This document shows positions 1 to 6,231 of a stretch of DNA of 12,936 nt, piece by piece; within the stretch, counting starts at the first letter, position 1; each line of letters begins with the position of its first letter. Below the pieces are notes generated by a model. That model saw only the letters and a program-made list of their open reading frames with translations. It was not told where the DNA came from and ran no database searches. The position numbers and the translations under genes are program-made. This DNA comes from Thiobacillus sp. UBA6205. GTDB lineage: Bacteria > Pseudomonadota > Gammaproteobacteria > Burkholderiales > Thiobacillaceae. Location of the stretch: the NCBI GenBank assembly GCA_002421825.1, contig DISR01000042.1:9258-22193 (forward strand), read 5' to 3'.

Positions 1-281
1 GTTTCCAGGGTAGGCGAGCCTTCCAGGAAGTCTCCAATATCCGTGACTGCATAGAGGTTGCCGCGGATGTTGGTTATGCCGCGGAACCAGCGGGTAGTGC
101 CGGGGGTGGCTACGATTTCCGGCAACGGCATGACTTCGTCGATTTCTTCCAGGGAAACCAGCCAGTTGGCACCGGCAGCCTGAAATCCGAGGCGCGAGGC
201 TTGCGCCGGCGCCAGAGCCGCCGCCTGCATGCGCCGGGACAGATCGGTCTGGAATTGGCGAAGGTTGAATTTGCGTGCCAT
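1..281 (-). CDS. pilI: PilI, CheW-like twitching-motility adaptor (partial, N-terminal part only)
   Basis: The frame runs off the left edge of the window, so only about the first 93 residues are seen. They read like the N-terminal half of a CheW/PilI domain: a MARKFNLRQFQ start, then GANWLVSLEEIDEVMPLPE and WFRGITNIRGNLYAVTDIGD. The last of these is the typical CheW core (a G-x-x-N-x-R-G-type motif followed by a hydrophobic strand and D). PilI couples the pilus chemoreceptor PilJ to the ChpA kinase at the inner membrane. The start lies 14 bases after the pilH stop, with only a weak CAGCAG ribosome-binding site, so translation probably depends on pilH. The pilG-pilH-pilI order is that of the Pil-Chp operon of pseudomonads and betaproteobacteria, which is the main reason for choosing PilI over a general CheW. 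Confidence 0.88.
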   Translation of the reverse strand, partial: MARKFNLRQFQTDLSRRMQAAALAPAQASRLGFQAAGANWLVSLEEIDEVMPLPEIVATPGTTRWFRGITNIRGNLYAVTDIGDFLEGSPTLE

Positions 282-295
282 GTCTGCTGGACGAT

Positions 296-661
296 TTAAC
301 CCATGGAGCGGATCTGCTTGAGCAGGTCGTCAGGGTTGATCGGCTTGACCATGTATGCCTTGGCGCCCTGGCGCAAGCCCCAAACCTTGTCGGTTTCCTG
401 GTCCTTGGTGGTGCAGATGATGACCGGAATGTTCTTGGTTTCCTCGTCCTTGGACAGCGCGCGCGTCGCCTGGTAGCCGTTCATGCCCGGCATGATCACG
501 TCCATGATGATGAGATCGGGCTGCGTCTGCTTGGCCTGTGCGATGCCGTCCTCGCCGCTTTCGGCCATGCTGACCAGGAAGCCGTTCTTGACCAGCAGGT
601 CGGATATGAAAAAACGCTCCGTCGGGGAATCGTCAACTACGAGAATGCGGCTGATTGCCAT
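296..661 (-). CDS. pilH: PilH, single-domain response regulator
   Basis: This 121-residue protein is a complete CheY-like receiver domain and nothing else. The acidic pair is Asp10/Asp11, the phospho-acceptor is Asp54 in LIIMDVIMPGMNG, the switch Thr is at 84/85 (ICTTKD), and the invariant Lys is Lys106 in VKPINP. In the Pil-Chp system PilH accepts phosphate from the ChpA kinase and opposes or drains the PilG signal, affecting pilus retraction. A clear CGGAG ribosome-binding site lies 7 bases before the ATG. The gene sits 21 bases downstream of pilG and 14 bases upstream of pilI, so one transcript is likely. The assignment rests on the receiver sequence (the MPGMNGYQATR and GAKAYMVKPI segments are PilH-like) and on gene order. 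Confidence 0.92.
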   Translation of the reverse strand: MAISRILVVDDSPTERFFISDLLVKNGFLVSMAESGEDGIAQAKQTQPDLIIMDVIMPGMNGYQATRALSKDEETKNIPVIICTTKDQETDKVWGLRQGAKAYMVKPINPDDLLKQIRSMG

Positions 662-682
662 GTTTAACTCCGTCGAAAAAGG

Positions 683-1081
683 TTAGGCTGCCTTGGTCAG
701 CGTATGGTCGCGAACCGCCTTGAGCAGCGTGTCTTTGGTAAAGGGCTTGGTCAGATATTCGTCCGACCCCACCATGCGCCCCCGCGCGCGGTCAAACAGC
801 CCATCCTTGGAGGAGAGCATGATGACCGGGGTATTGCGGTAGCGGGCATTGCGCTTGATCAGGGAGCAGGTCTGATATCCGTCCAGGCGAGGCATCATGA
901 TGTCGACGAACACCACGTCCGGCTGGTGGTCGGTGATCTTTGCGAGCGCCTCGAACCCGTCCTGGGCCAGGATGACCTCGCAGCCAGCCTGGTTCAGGAA
1001 AATCTCGGCACTGCGACGTATGGTGTTGCTGTCGTCAATCACCATGACCTTGACGCCATGCAAGGAGGCTGGGGTTTCCAT
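683..1081 (-). CDS. pilG: PilG, single-domain response regulator
   Basis: A 132-residue receiver-only protein. Asp16/Asp17 lie in VMVIDDSNTIRRSAE, phospho-acceptor Asp60 in VVFVDIMMPRLDGYQTC, Ser90 in IMLSSKDG, and Lys112 in YLTKPFTKD. The GLFDRARGRMVGSDEYLTKPF segment is highly characteristic of PilG. PilG is phosphorylated by ChpA and promotes pilus extension and cAMP signalling in pseudomonads. It is the first gene of the visible operon. The chosen ATG has no good Shine-Dalgarno sequence (GCACGCAA precedes it), but no other ATG lies before the conserved VMVIDDS strand. The 88 bases upstream contain a hairpin that probably closes the preceding gene, so pilG may have its own promoter in AATATT-containing DNA near 1100; no confident -35 box is visible. 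Confidence 0.93.
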   Translation of the reverse strand: METPASLHGVKVMVIDDSNTIRRSAEIFLNQAGCEVILAQDGFEALAKITDHQPDVVFVDIMMPRLDGYQTCSLIKRNARYRNTPVIMLSSKDGLFDRARGRMVGSDEYLTKPFTKDTLLKAVRDHTLTKAA

Positions 1082-1131
1082 TTGCGTGCTTTGCGCTCAA
1101 ATATTGCTGAATGTGTCGACCACTAACGACT

Positions 1132-1161
1132 ACGCGCCGGCAAAACTTTACGCCGGCGCGT
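1132..1161. terminator. GC-rich stem-loop downstream of the 1170-2054 gene
   Basis: A perfect 10-bp stem (ACGCGCCGGC / GCCGGCGCGT) with a 10-base loop starts 8 bases after the stop of the minus-strand exported-protein gene. No T-run follows on the minus strand, so it is at best an imperfect intrinsic terminator, or it may protect the 3' end of the transcript. It separates that gene from pilG. Confidence 0.5.
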
Positions 1162-1169
1162 GGCCGCCG

Positions 1170-2054
1170 TCAGGGCTTGGAGGCGCCTGCAACCTGGGAC
1201 AGGGTGTCCAGGATCTCGCCGGGGATGTGGGAGATGCGCATGAAGGTGCCCATGCCGGTGTCGGGGAAACTCACGGCGAGCCGGAAGCGGGCGTGCAGGG
1301 CATGGATTTCCTTGCCCATGACAAAAATCTCGTAAGGTACGGCAGCCACGGTTTCAGGCTGTTCGATCGCCTTCATCCAGGCTGCATCGCCGGTACTGGG
1401 GTCATTGAAGGCGACGCCAAACACCGCCAGCTGCTTGCCCGGGATCACGACCTCATAGACCTTCGACGTGTCGGCAACCTTTTTGCCCAGGTTGTCACGA
1501 ATGGCCTTGACGGCCGCGTCGAAGCTGTCGGCCTCGGCAAGCTTGTTCTTGTAAGAGTCCAGCCGTTCCATGCCTACCATGTAGCGATAGTTGGAAAGCG
1601 ATTTCGCCGTTTCGCTGCCGCCAAAGCCATCTCCCGCTCCCAGGGCCTTGCCCAGGCGATCCTGGATGTTCGCCGCGGTCTTTTCGACTTCGGAGAAGTC
1701 CTTGCGGAAAAAAGCCCGGAGCCAGTAATCCGGATTCATGTAGGACACGGTGCCGTCGGCCTTGACGCCGACGCGGATGCCGGCGCCGACGATGGTCTGC
1801 TCGCCCTTGTCGGCAATGTGCTTGAGCAGTTCGGCATCGGTTACGATGACGACGCCGTATCCGGGGTTGCCCTTGATGAAGTATTTGCCGGCCACCTTGA
1901 ATCCATTGGCTTCGAGCCGCTTTTCCACCGTGCTGGCAACGGTTTGCACATTGCCGCCGCCGTCCAGCTTGTTGCCGTAGATATAGGGGTTGATGGCATA
2001 GGCCGCGCAGGACATCAGCAGGCCGACGAGAGACAGCAAGATGCGTTGAAACAT
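1170..2054 (-). CDS. Exported protein of unknown function, possibly DUF302-like
   Basis: A 294-residue protein that I do not recognise with certainty. Residues 1-20 (MFQRILLSLVGLLMSCAAYA) form a Sec signal peptide, with cleavage expected after Ala20. An LMSC tetrapeptide ending at Cys16 could act as a poor lipobox, so a lipoprotein is possible. The mature part starts with NPYIYGNK and has a segment (TVEKRLEANGFKVAGKYFI) recalling the start of DUF302-type domains. It continues through a predicted mixed alpha/beta region without cysteines or an obvious catalytic motif. The C-terminal part (VPYEIFVMGKEIHAL, then FPDTGMGTFMRISHIPGEI) could be a second such domain. A GGAGAA ribosome-binding site lies 7 bases before the ATG, which fixes the start. 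The gene seems to stand alone: a hairpin follows it and a 131-base gap precedes it. The DUF302 link is a guess from local resemblance. Confidence 0.8.
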   Translation of the reverse strand: MFQRILLSLVGLLMSCAAYAINPYIYGNKLDGGGNVQTVASTVEKRLEANGFKVAGKYFIKGNPGYGVVIVTDAELLKHIADKGEQTIVGAGIRVGVKADGTVSYMNPDYWLRAFFRKDFSEVEKTAANIQDRLGKALGAGDGFGGSETAKSLSNYRYMVGMERLDSYKNKLAEADSFDAAVKAIRDNLGKKVADTSKVYEVVIPGKQLAVFGVAFNDPSTGDAAWMKAIEQPETVAAVPYEIFVMGKEIHALHARFRLAVSFPDTGMGTFMRISHIPGEILDTLSQVAGASKP

Positions 2055-2185
2055 GACCAGGTTCTCCGAAATTATGGTTGTTTGTTTCGGGCGGTGTCAT
2101 GCCGGAAAGATGATCTGCCGCCCTGAGTAACCCTAACGGCACTCGCCCCTGTTTCTTTAGTGCCTGGCGGCGCCCGGGCCGAGAG

Positions 2186-3064
2186 TTATTTGAGTTCGGC
2201 CAGCAAGCGCTGCATCATGTCTTCCGCCCGGCCGACATATCCCCCGCCAAACAGGTTGGCGTGGTTGAGAATGTGGTAAAGGTTGTACAGGTTTTTGCGC
2301 GCGGCATGGCCGGGGTCGGGCGGCCAGGTTTCCCGGTAGGCCGCATAGAAGGCGCTGCCGAAACCGCCGAAGAGTTCGGTCATGGCCAAATCGGCTTCGC
2401 GGTCGCCGTAATAGACGGCGGGATCGAAGACGACCGGCTCCCCGCTGGCCGTGAAGGCCGCGTTGCCGCCCCACAAATCGCCGTGCAGAAGGGATGGAAG
2501 GGGGGCGTAGCCCGGGAAAAAAGCCTCCAGCTGCCCCAGCAGGTCGTGGCCCAGCCGCTGTATCCTGCCGCCAAGTGCGTTTTCGGCGGCCAGCCGTAAC
2601 TGGGGTCCGAGCCTGTACTCGCGCAGGAAGCTTGGCCAGTTTTCCGTCCAGGTGTTGACCTGCGGCGTGCTGCCGATGGTATTGGCGCGCATCCAGCCGA
2701 AGGCGTCCGCGGTTTTGCGGTGCTGCAGGGCCAGCCGGACACCCAATTCGGCCCAATTTCCGCTGCCGCCCAGTTGCAGGTGTTCCAGTACCAGAAAGGA
2801 CGCGTCGCCCGATTTTCCGGTGGCGACGGGGTGGGGTACGCGCAAGGCCCGGGCCGACTCGAGTTCGGCCAGGCCCCGGGCCTCGGCCCCGAACATGTCG
2901 GCGAGCCCGGCACGGTTGGTTTTGACGAAATAGCGCCGGCCGCCGCCTTCTATGACATAGGCCAGGTTGATGCATCCGCCCCCGACGGGGCGGCAGGCGG
3001 TGATTTGAAAGCCTTCGCCCGTGGCCGCCCTGATCGCGGCCTCGACCGCCGCCGCCGCTCTCAT
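2186..3064 (-). CDS. Fructosamine kinase / ketosamine-3-kinase family protein
   Basis: A 292-residue, full-length member of the fructosamine-kinase family, which has the aminoglycoside-phosphotransferase fold. Visible features in order: the nucleotide-binding loop VGGGCINLAYVI (27-38), Lys48 in RYFVKTN, the linker strand FLVLEHLQL (90-98), LALQHRKTADAFGW (111-124), the Brenner box LLHGDLWGGNAAF (192-204) with likely catalytic base Asp196 and metal ligand Asn201, and the metal-binding Asp214 in VVFDPAVYYGDREADLAM. Bacterial members phosphorylate sugar adducts on amines (protein deglycation, or metabolite repair). The exact substrate cannot be read from the sequence. The start ATG lies only 4 bases from one end of a 164-bp inverted-repeat element, so the leader of this gene is provided by that element; the ribosome-binding site is weak (CTAGGGC). 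Confidence 0.92.
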   Translation of the reverse strand: MRAAAAVEAAIRAATGEGFQITACRPVGGGCINLAYVIEGGGRRYFVKTNRAGLADMFGAEARGLAELESARALRVPHPVATGKSGDASFLVLEHLQLGGSGNWAELGVRLALQHRKTADAFGWMRANTIGSTPQVNTWTENWPSFLREYRLGPQLRLAAENALGGRIQRLGHDLLGQLEAFFPGYAPLPSLLHGDLWGGNAAFTASGEPVVFDPAVYYGDREADLAMTELFGGFGSAFYAAYRETWPPDPGHAARKNLYNLYHILNHANLFGGGYVGRAEDMMQRLLAELK

Positions 3065-3068
3065 GCCC

Positions 3069-3232
3069 TAGCCTGGATATTTCACCGGATTGCGGGAGGA
3101 TGGCGCCAATTGGCCGCCAGCACCCGCAGGGGGCGGCGGTGCAAGCTGGATTCGATGCCGGCCGCTCCGCAATCGGGTGTTCATGCGCCTTGGGGTCATT
3201 CCCCGGGCCGGTCTGGTGAAATGTCCGGGCTA
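3069..3232. repeat. Inverted-repeat element, copy 1 (MITE-like, 164 bp)
   Basis: Both ends carry the same sequence in inverted orientation. The left end, 3069-3090, begins TAGCCTGGATATTTCACCGG; the right end, read on the minus strand from 3232, begins TAGCCCGGACATTTCACCAG (17 of 20 match). A second internal inverted pair, ACCGGATTGCGG (3085-3096) and CCGCAATCGGGT (3167-3178), extends the left arm, so the right part may be a rearranged end. There is no coding frame inside. The same terminal sequence bounds a longer element at 11123-11364. This is consistent with a non-autonomous mobile element or a dispersed intergenic repeat. I see no clear target-site duplication. Confidence 0.75.
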
Positions 3233-3622
3233 GGTGTACTTGTGGTCGGCGGGCACGCGCGAAGCGCCCGCGGCTTCCATGCGGCGAAGGTAGTCTTCCC
3301 ATTTGGCGGCGTAATTCGCGCCGAGGTCGTACAAGTAGTCCCAGGAATAAATGCCGGAGTTGTGCTTGTCCGAGAACTCCAGTGCCACGGCGTACTGGCC
3401 GACCGGTTCGATGCGCTCGATGTCCACGAATTGCTTGCCCGCCTGCAATACCTCCTGGCCCGGGCCGTGGCCGCGCACTTCGGCGGAGGGAGAATAGACG
3501 CGCAGGAACTCGAAAGGCAGTTCGAAGCGGGCGCCGTCGCTGAAGGCGACTTCCAGCTTCCTGGAAGCCTTGTGCAATTTGATTTCGGTGGGGATCGGGG
3601 ATTCTGGTGTAAGTCCGGACAT
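3230..3622 (-). CDS. DUF971 (GBBH-like N-terminal domain) protein
   Basis: A 130-residue protein matching the DUF971 family in length and pattern: PTEIKLHKASRKLEVAFSDG, then FELPFEFLRVYSPSAEVRGHG, VDIERIEPVGQYAVALEFSDKHNSGIYSWDYLYDLG and WEDYLRRM. The domain resembles the N-terminal metal-binding region of gamma-butyrobetaine hydroxylase and is also fused to some Fe-S assembly (ApbC/Mrp-type) proteins. Its own function in bacteria is unknown. An AGGA site lies 6 bases before the ATG in AT-rich DNA, which supports the start. The TAG stop codon is built from the terminal CTA of the adjacent inverted-repeat element, so the C-terminus may have been set by the insertion. In many betaproteobacteria this gene precedes ubiE; here it does not. 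Confidence 0.9.
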   Translation of the reverse strand: MSGLTPESPIPTEIKLHKASRKLEVAFSDGARFELPFEFLRVYSPSAEVRGHGPGQEVLQAGKQFVDIERIEPVGQYAVALEFSDKHNSGIYSWDYLYDLGANYAAKWEDYLRRMEAAGASRVPADHKYT

Positions 3623-3992
3623 GCTAATTCCTGAGTAAATTACTAAAGAATTAATTGCACCACAAAGCCGGCGGGATGGGAAGGTGTGGCGTCGAGAAAA
3701 TACCCGGGAAAGCCTGGAATTGCGTTGGATGCTTCTTTGGCTATATGTCGCGTTCCTCTGTCGCCCGCTTGAGTCCGCTTCAAAACCGGCGAATCTCCGC
3801 CTGCAGATCCAGTGTCCCGCCCGTTCGGCCTCGGGGACTGTCGCGCTTGCGCCATGGGTGCCGGCTCAGGCGACCTCCCCTCGCCTGGCCGCCGCATCCG
3901 CTGCTGAATACTTCCGGCTTTGGCCGTGCATCAGGGCGCCGTCGGCTTGGGCCGTCCCCCCAAGCGCTCTGCCATGCCCCTTGCACTCGCTT
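3623..3992. other. Non-coding stretch between the DUF971 and DUF2442 genes
   Basis: About 370 bases without a credible gene. The first 40 bases (3623-3662) are AT-rich and probably hold the DUF971 promoter; on the minus strand TTGTGG and TAATTT are separated by 17 bases, a weak match. The rest is GC-rich and open in several frames on both strands, but none of the translations shows a domain, a ribosome-binding site or a family resemblance. It may be decayed coding DNA. Confidence 0.5.
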
Positions 3993-4235
3993 TCATGCAG
4001 GAACCGAATGGTCATATAGCGTTTCAGCGGCAAGGTCCATATCGCTGTCTTTGTCGCCCGGCCATGAGACCGTCCCGTTTGAGATTCTGGCCCGGCAGAA
4101 CTGCCTTGCATCCTTCAGCCTGATGAACGGAGGCTTCTCCAGGTAGGGTTTCATGTCGAATACGCGACTCTCCCCGTTCTCAAATTTGAGCAGAAGGAAA
4201 AATCCATCGCGGGGTTCGACCTTGATGATGTCCAT
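3993..4235 (-). CDS. DUF2442 domain protein
   Basis: An 80-residue protein typical of DUF2442: MDIIKVEPRDGFFLLLKFENGESRVFDMKPYL, then FIRLKDARQFCRARISNGTVSWPGDKDSDMDLAAETLYDHSVP. The VSWPGDxDxxxxxLYxxSVP ending is the family signature. The frame is open for 20 more residues upstream, but the family begins at MDIIKVEPRDG and a GAAAGAAC stretch lies just before this ATG, so 4235 is preferred over 4295. DUF2442 proteins usually sit beside a DUF4160 protein, and the pair has been treated as a possible toxin-antitoxin-like module. I find no DUF4160 frame on either side, so this copy is an orphan. The surrounding non-coding DNA suggests an acquired or decaying locus. Confidence 0.82.
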   Translation of the reverse strand: MDIIKVEPRDGFFLLLKFENGESRVFDMKPYLEKPPFIRLKDARQFCRARISNGTVSWPGDKDSDMDLAAETLYDHSVPA

Positions 4236-4780
4236 GTCGGTTCTTTCTAGCGGTGCCGTGGCGTTCGGTATGTTTTTCCAGCATATGCCCAACACAAATT
4301 GCGGTCAAATTATCATCCGCCAGGCAGATGCCCGTGCCCGGAATGACATGGCCTGGACACAGGACGGGTCGCCCGACCAGGTTGTGGCCAAAGAATGCGA
4401 GGCCTGCGTTTTCCTGCATTCCCCGCCCAGGCGTGACGAGCCCCTGTTTTTCTCGACCAGGCGGTCGGGAGTTTGAATGCCGCCGGCCGCCTCGATACGG
4501 GAAGCCAAGTCGATGGCGCCATCCGATCGGCAACGTCCCGCCCCGCCGGGCATCATTGAAAGCCGGCGCGGAAAGAGGCCGGTCCAAAAAGCTCGTCGCC
4601 GTGCGTAAACGAACCAGCGTTTGTCCGCGGCGGCGAGCAGCCGTTCCCGCATCGCATCCCCGTCCGACCACTGCATCAGCCCATGCAGGGGCCGTTCAGC
4701 CTCTTGTCGAAAGCATCCATTTTCACTGCCCGCCAAATGCAGCGGGCCGGCTTGTCAGGCGGCCCGCTGGTCGACATGGG
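4236..4780. other. Long stretch with no recognised gene
   Basis: About 545 bases upstream of the DUF2442 gene. The minus strand has a 143-residue open frame (4305-4736) and the plus strand has overlapping frames, but none shows a recognisable domain, a convincing ribosome-binding site or the composition of a conserved protein. I see no DUF4160, transposase or integrase remnant. The only clear structure is the hairpin at 4740-4769. Degenerate coding sequence is possible. Confidence 0.5.
4740..4769 (-). terminator. Stem-loop downstream of the sulfur-relay genes
   Basis: A 10-bp GC-rich stem (CAGCGGGCCG / CGGCCCGCTG) with a 10-base loop lies 11 bases past the stop of the exported DsrE-like gene. 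No T-tract follows on the minus strand, so it resembles a terminator or 3'-end stabiliser without the usual uridine tail. It is the natural 3' boundary of the 4781-6801 gene set. Confidence 0.55.
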
Positions 4781-5305
4781 CTATTTCTTGAGCTGTGGCT
4801 GGTCGAGGTAGCGCACATCCTTGACCGGCAGCGGCAGGGGGTTGATGTACTTGTAGCCTTTGCCCTGCCAGTACGCCAGCTCGGGGAAGCCTGCAGGCAC
4901 CACGGTGATGAATCCGTGCATGTCCTGGGCCTGGAAACCGGCTGCCCGCATGGCGTTATTGCACATCTTGAATTCCACGCCTTCCTCTGCGAGCTCGGCC
5001 ATCTTGTCGATGGCGCCCTGGTACTTCTCGTAATTTTCCTTGGCAAATGCCCGCAATTCGGGGCCATGGGTGACTACGACCACTTTCCCGCCGGTTTCCT
5101 TCCGGGTGTTCTTGATGAAGTTGTAGAGGACATTCAGTTGCTGGGGATCGGAATAATTGACGTCGAATACCGTGTCGGTTACCGGCATCTTGTGCATGTC
5201 GACCTTGGCTGTGCCATAGGGCGCAAGTTCCGCTGCCAGCGAGGGGAGTGACGGGGCCATTGCGATGGCAATCGAAACGGCGATTTCCTTGAGACCAAAT
5301 TTCAT
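4781..5305 (-). CDS. Exported DsrE-like protein
   Basis: A 174-residue protein with a Sec signal peptide (MKFGLKEIAVSIAIAMAPSLPSLAA, cleavage near residue 25) and then a DsrE/DsrF-like fold: VFDVNYSDPQQLNVLYNFIKNT, KVVVVTHGPELRAFAKENY, GVEFKMCNNAMRAAGFQAQDM, ITVVPAGFPELAYWQGKGYKYI. Cys115 lies in the KMCNNAM loop, where DsrE-family proteins carry their sulfur-binding cysteine; it is the only Cys in the protein. Export would put a sulfur-carrier-type domain in the periplasm, unlike cytoplasmic DsrE. A GAGGAGC ribosome-binding site 8 bases before the ATG fixes the start. It is the last gene of a same-strand set (CMD-tusA-dsrE2-dsrE), 106 bases after dsrE2, and a hairpin follows. Its substrate is unknown; handling of thiosulfate, sulfide or polysulfide is an inference from the neighbours. 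Confidence 0.87.
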   Translation of the reverse strand: MKFGLKEIAVSIAIAMAPSLPSLAAELAPYGTAKVDMHKMPVTDTVFDVNYSDPQQLNVLYNFIKNTRKETGGKVVVVTHGPELRAFAKENYEKYQGAIDKMAELAEEGVEFKMCNNAMRAAGFQAQDMHGFITVVPAGFPELAYWQGKGYKYINPLPLPVKDVRYLDQPQLKK

Positions 5306-5411
5306 GTTCGCTGCTCCTCGGTTTTGTTGGATGTGCTCTCAAAACATGCACGGGCGCACAAACCGTACATGGAATTGGTCGCGGCAGGCAGGTTTTCCTT
5401 ACGGCAACCTT

Positions 5412-5921
5412 TTAAATGAACAGGCAGATATCCGATTCTCCGGCGAATTCGAAGAAGGTTGCCGCGCCGCCGTATTCGATGCCGTCGATGAAGTCGCTGT
5501 GCTCGAAGCCGAACAGATCCACCGTCATCTGGCAGCCGATCAGCTTCACGTCGGCCTCGATGCAAAGGTCGCGCAGTTCCGGGATGGTCGCGACACCGTT
5601 GTTGGCGATGGTTTGTTTCATCAGTGTGGTGGCCAGGGACTCGTATCCCGGCACCAGTGACTGCACGGCATTCGGGATGTTCCAGCTGATGCCCTTGAAC
5701 CACTTCGGGCCGAAAGGCATTTTCATGGGCATGCCGGGATTGCCGAGCGGGCTGACTTTGAGGAGGGAGAGATCCTTCCTGAGCAACTGCAGCCCGTAAA
5801 AGGTGAAGAAAATCTGCACCTGGTATCCCAGTGCAGCCGCCGTCGAGGCCAGGATGAAGGGGGGATAAGCCCAGTCCAGAGTGCCCTTGGTCGCGATCAG
5901 CGCCATCTTTTTCTCTTCCAT
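5412..5921 (-). CDS. dsrE2: DsrE2-type protein (DsrE/DsrF/DrsH-like family)
   Basis: A 169-residue protein of the DsrE/DsrF/DrsH-like family, whose members act with TusA and rhodanese in cytoplasmic sulfur transfer in sulfur oxidisers. Visible features: an N-terminal hydrophobic segment WAYPPFILASTAAALGYQVQIFFTFYG, a long insert with NPGMPMKMPFGPKWF, and the two conserved cysteines Cys120 and Cys130 in ELRDLCIEADVKLIGCQMTVDLFG; Cys130 is the expected persulfide-bearing residue. A third cysteine is Cys166 near the end. The GGAGAA ribosome-binding site 6 bases before the ATG supports the start MEEKKMALIATKG. The gene begins 46 bases after the tusA stop. The hydrophobic segments suggest membrane association, as reported for DsrE2 proteins. 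No hdr, rhodanese or sox gene is in view. Confidence 0.92.
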   Translation of the reverse strand: MEEKKMALIATKGTLDWAYPPFILASTAAALGYQVQIFFTFYGLQLLRKDLSLLKVSPLGNPGMPMKMPFGPKWFKGISWNIPNAVQSLVPGYESLATTLMKQTIANNGVATIPELRDLCIEADVKLIGCQMTVDLFGFEHSDFIDGIEYGGAATFFEFAGESDICLFI

Positions 5922-5967
5922 GATGTTCTCCTGGAGGGTAATGACTGATTTCCGGAAAGCCCGATGC

Positions 5968-6195
5968 TCAGCGCTTGCGGATCAGAAAAACATACTCGCC
6001 CGCATTCTCGGCGGACGAAACCAGTTCGTTTCCGGTCTGCTTGGCGAAGGCCTGCATGTCCTTGACCGAACCGGGGTCGGTGGCGCTGACCTTGAGCACC
6101 TGCCCGGAGGCAAGCTCGCTCAGGGTCTTTTTGGTGCGCAGGATCGGAAGCGGGCAATTCAGCCCGCGGGCGTCGAGTTCCTTGTCGTGATTCAT
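5968..6195 (-). CDS. tusA: TusA family sulfur carrier protein
   Basis: A 75-residue TusA/SirA-like protein. The signature is ELDARGLNCPLPILRTKKTL, with the sulfur-carrying Cys14 in the CPxP motif; LKVSATDPGSVKDMQAFAKQTGNEL and EYVFLIRKR complete the two-layer fold. TusA carries persulfide sulfur in the cytoplasm, either for tRNA thiolation or, in sulfur oxidisers, between rhodanese, DsrE-type proteins and the Hdr-like or Dsr complexes. The frame is open for 12 residues upstream, but an AGGAGAA site lies just before MNHDKELDARG, so 6195 is the right start. It lies directly between a CMD protein and DsrE2, so the sulfur-oxidation type of role is more likely than tRNA modification. That is inferred from context. 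Confidence 0.95.
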   Translation of the reverse strand: MNHDKELDARGLNCPLPILRTKKTLSELASGQVLKVSATDPGSVKDMQAFAKQTGNELVSSAENAGEYVFLIRKR

Positions 6196-6231
6196 GGTGT
6201 TCTCCTGTAGGGGGTGCTGGTGCTTGAGCAT

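Noticed and set aside
2071..2100. Promoter-like pair ATGACA, 18 bases, CATAAT on the minus strand before the exported-protein gene
   Set aside because: The predicted transcription start would fall inside the GGAGAA ribosome-binding site, so this pair is unlikely to drive the gene as annotated.
897..2126. Long plus-strand open frame (409 codons) opposite pilG and the exported-protein gene
   Set aside because: It is antisense to two genes with clear domains or a signal peptide, lacks a ribosome-binding site, and its translation shows no family pattern. It results from the GC-rich third positions of the real genes.
2157..3302. Minus-strand open frame of 381 codons overlapping the fructosamine kinase gene
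   Set aside because: Its translation is Arg/Pro/Gly-rich and has no domain, while the shifted frame holds a full kinase with its catalytic motifs.
4305..4736. Minus-strand open frame of 143 codons upstream of DUF2442, considered as a DUF4160 partner or a transposase remnant
   Set aside because: No DUF4160 or transposase motif is visible, and no ribosome-binding site precedes it. It is kept as part of an unexplained stretch, not as a gene.
4253..5251. Plus-strand open frame of 332 codons
   Set aside because: Its second half is antisense to the exported DsrE-like gene, and its first half has no recognisable motif or ribosome-binding site.
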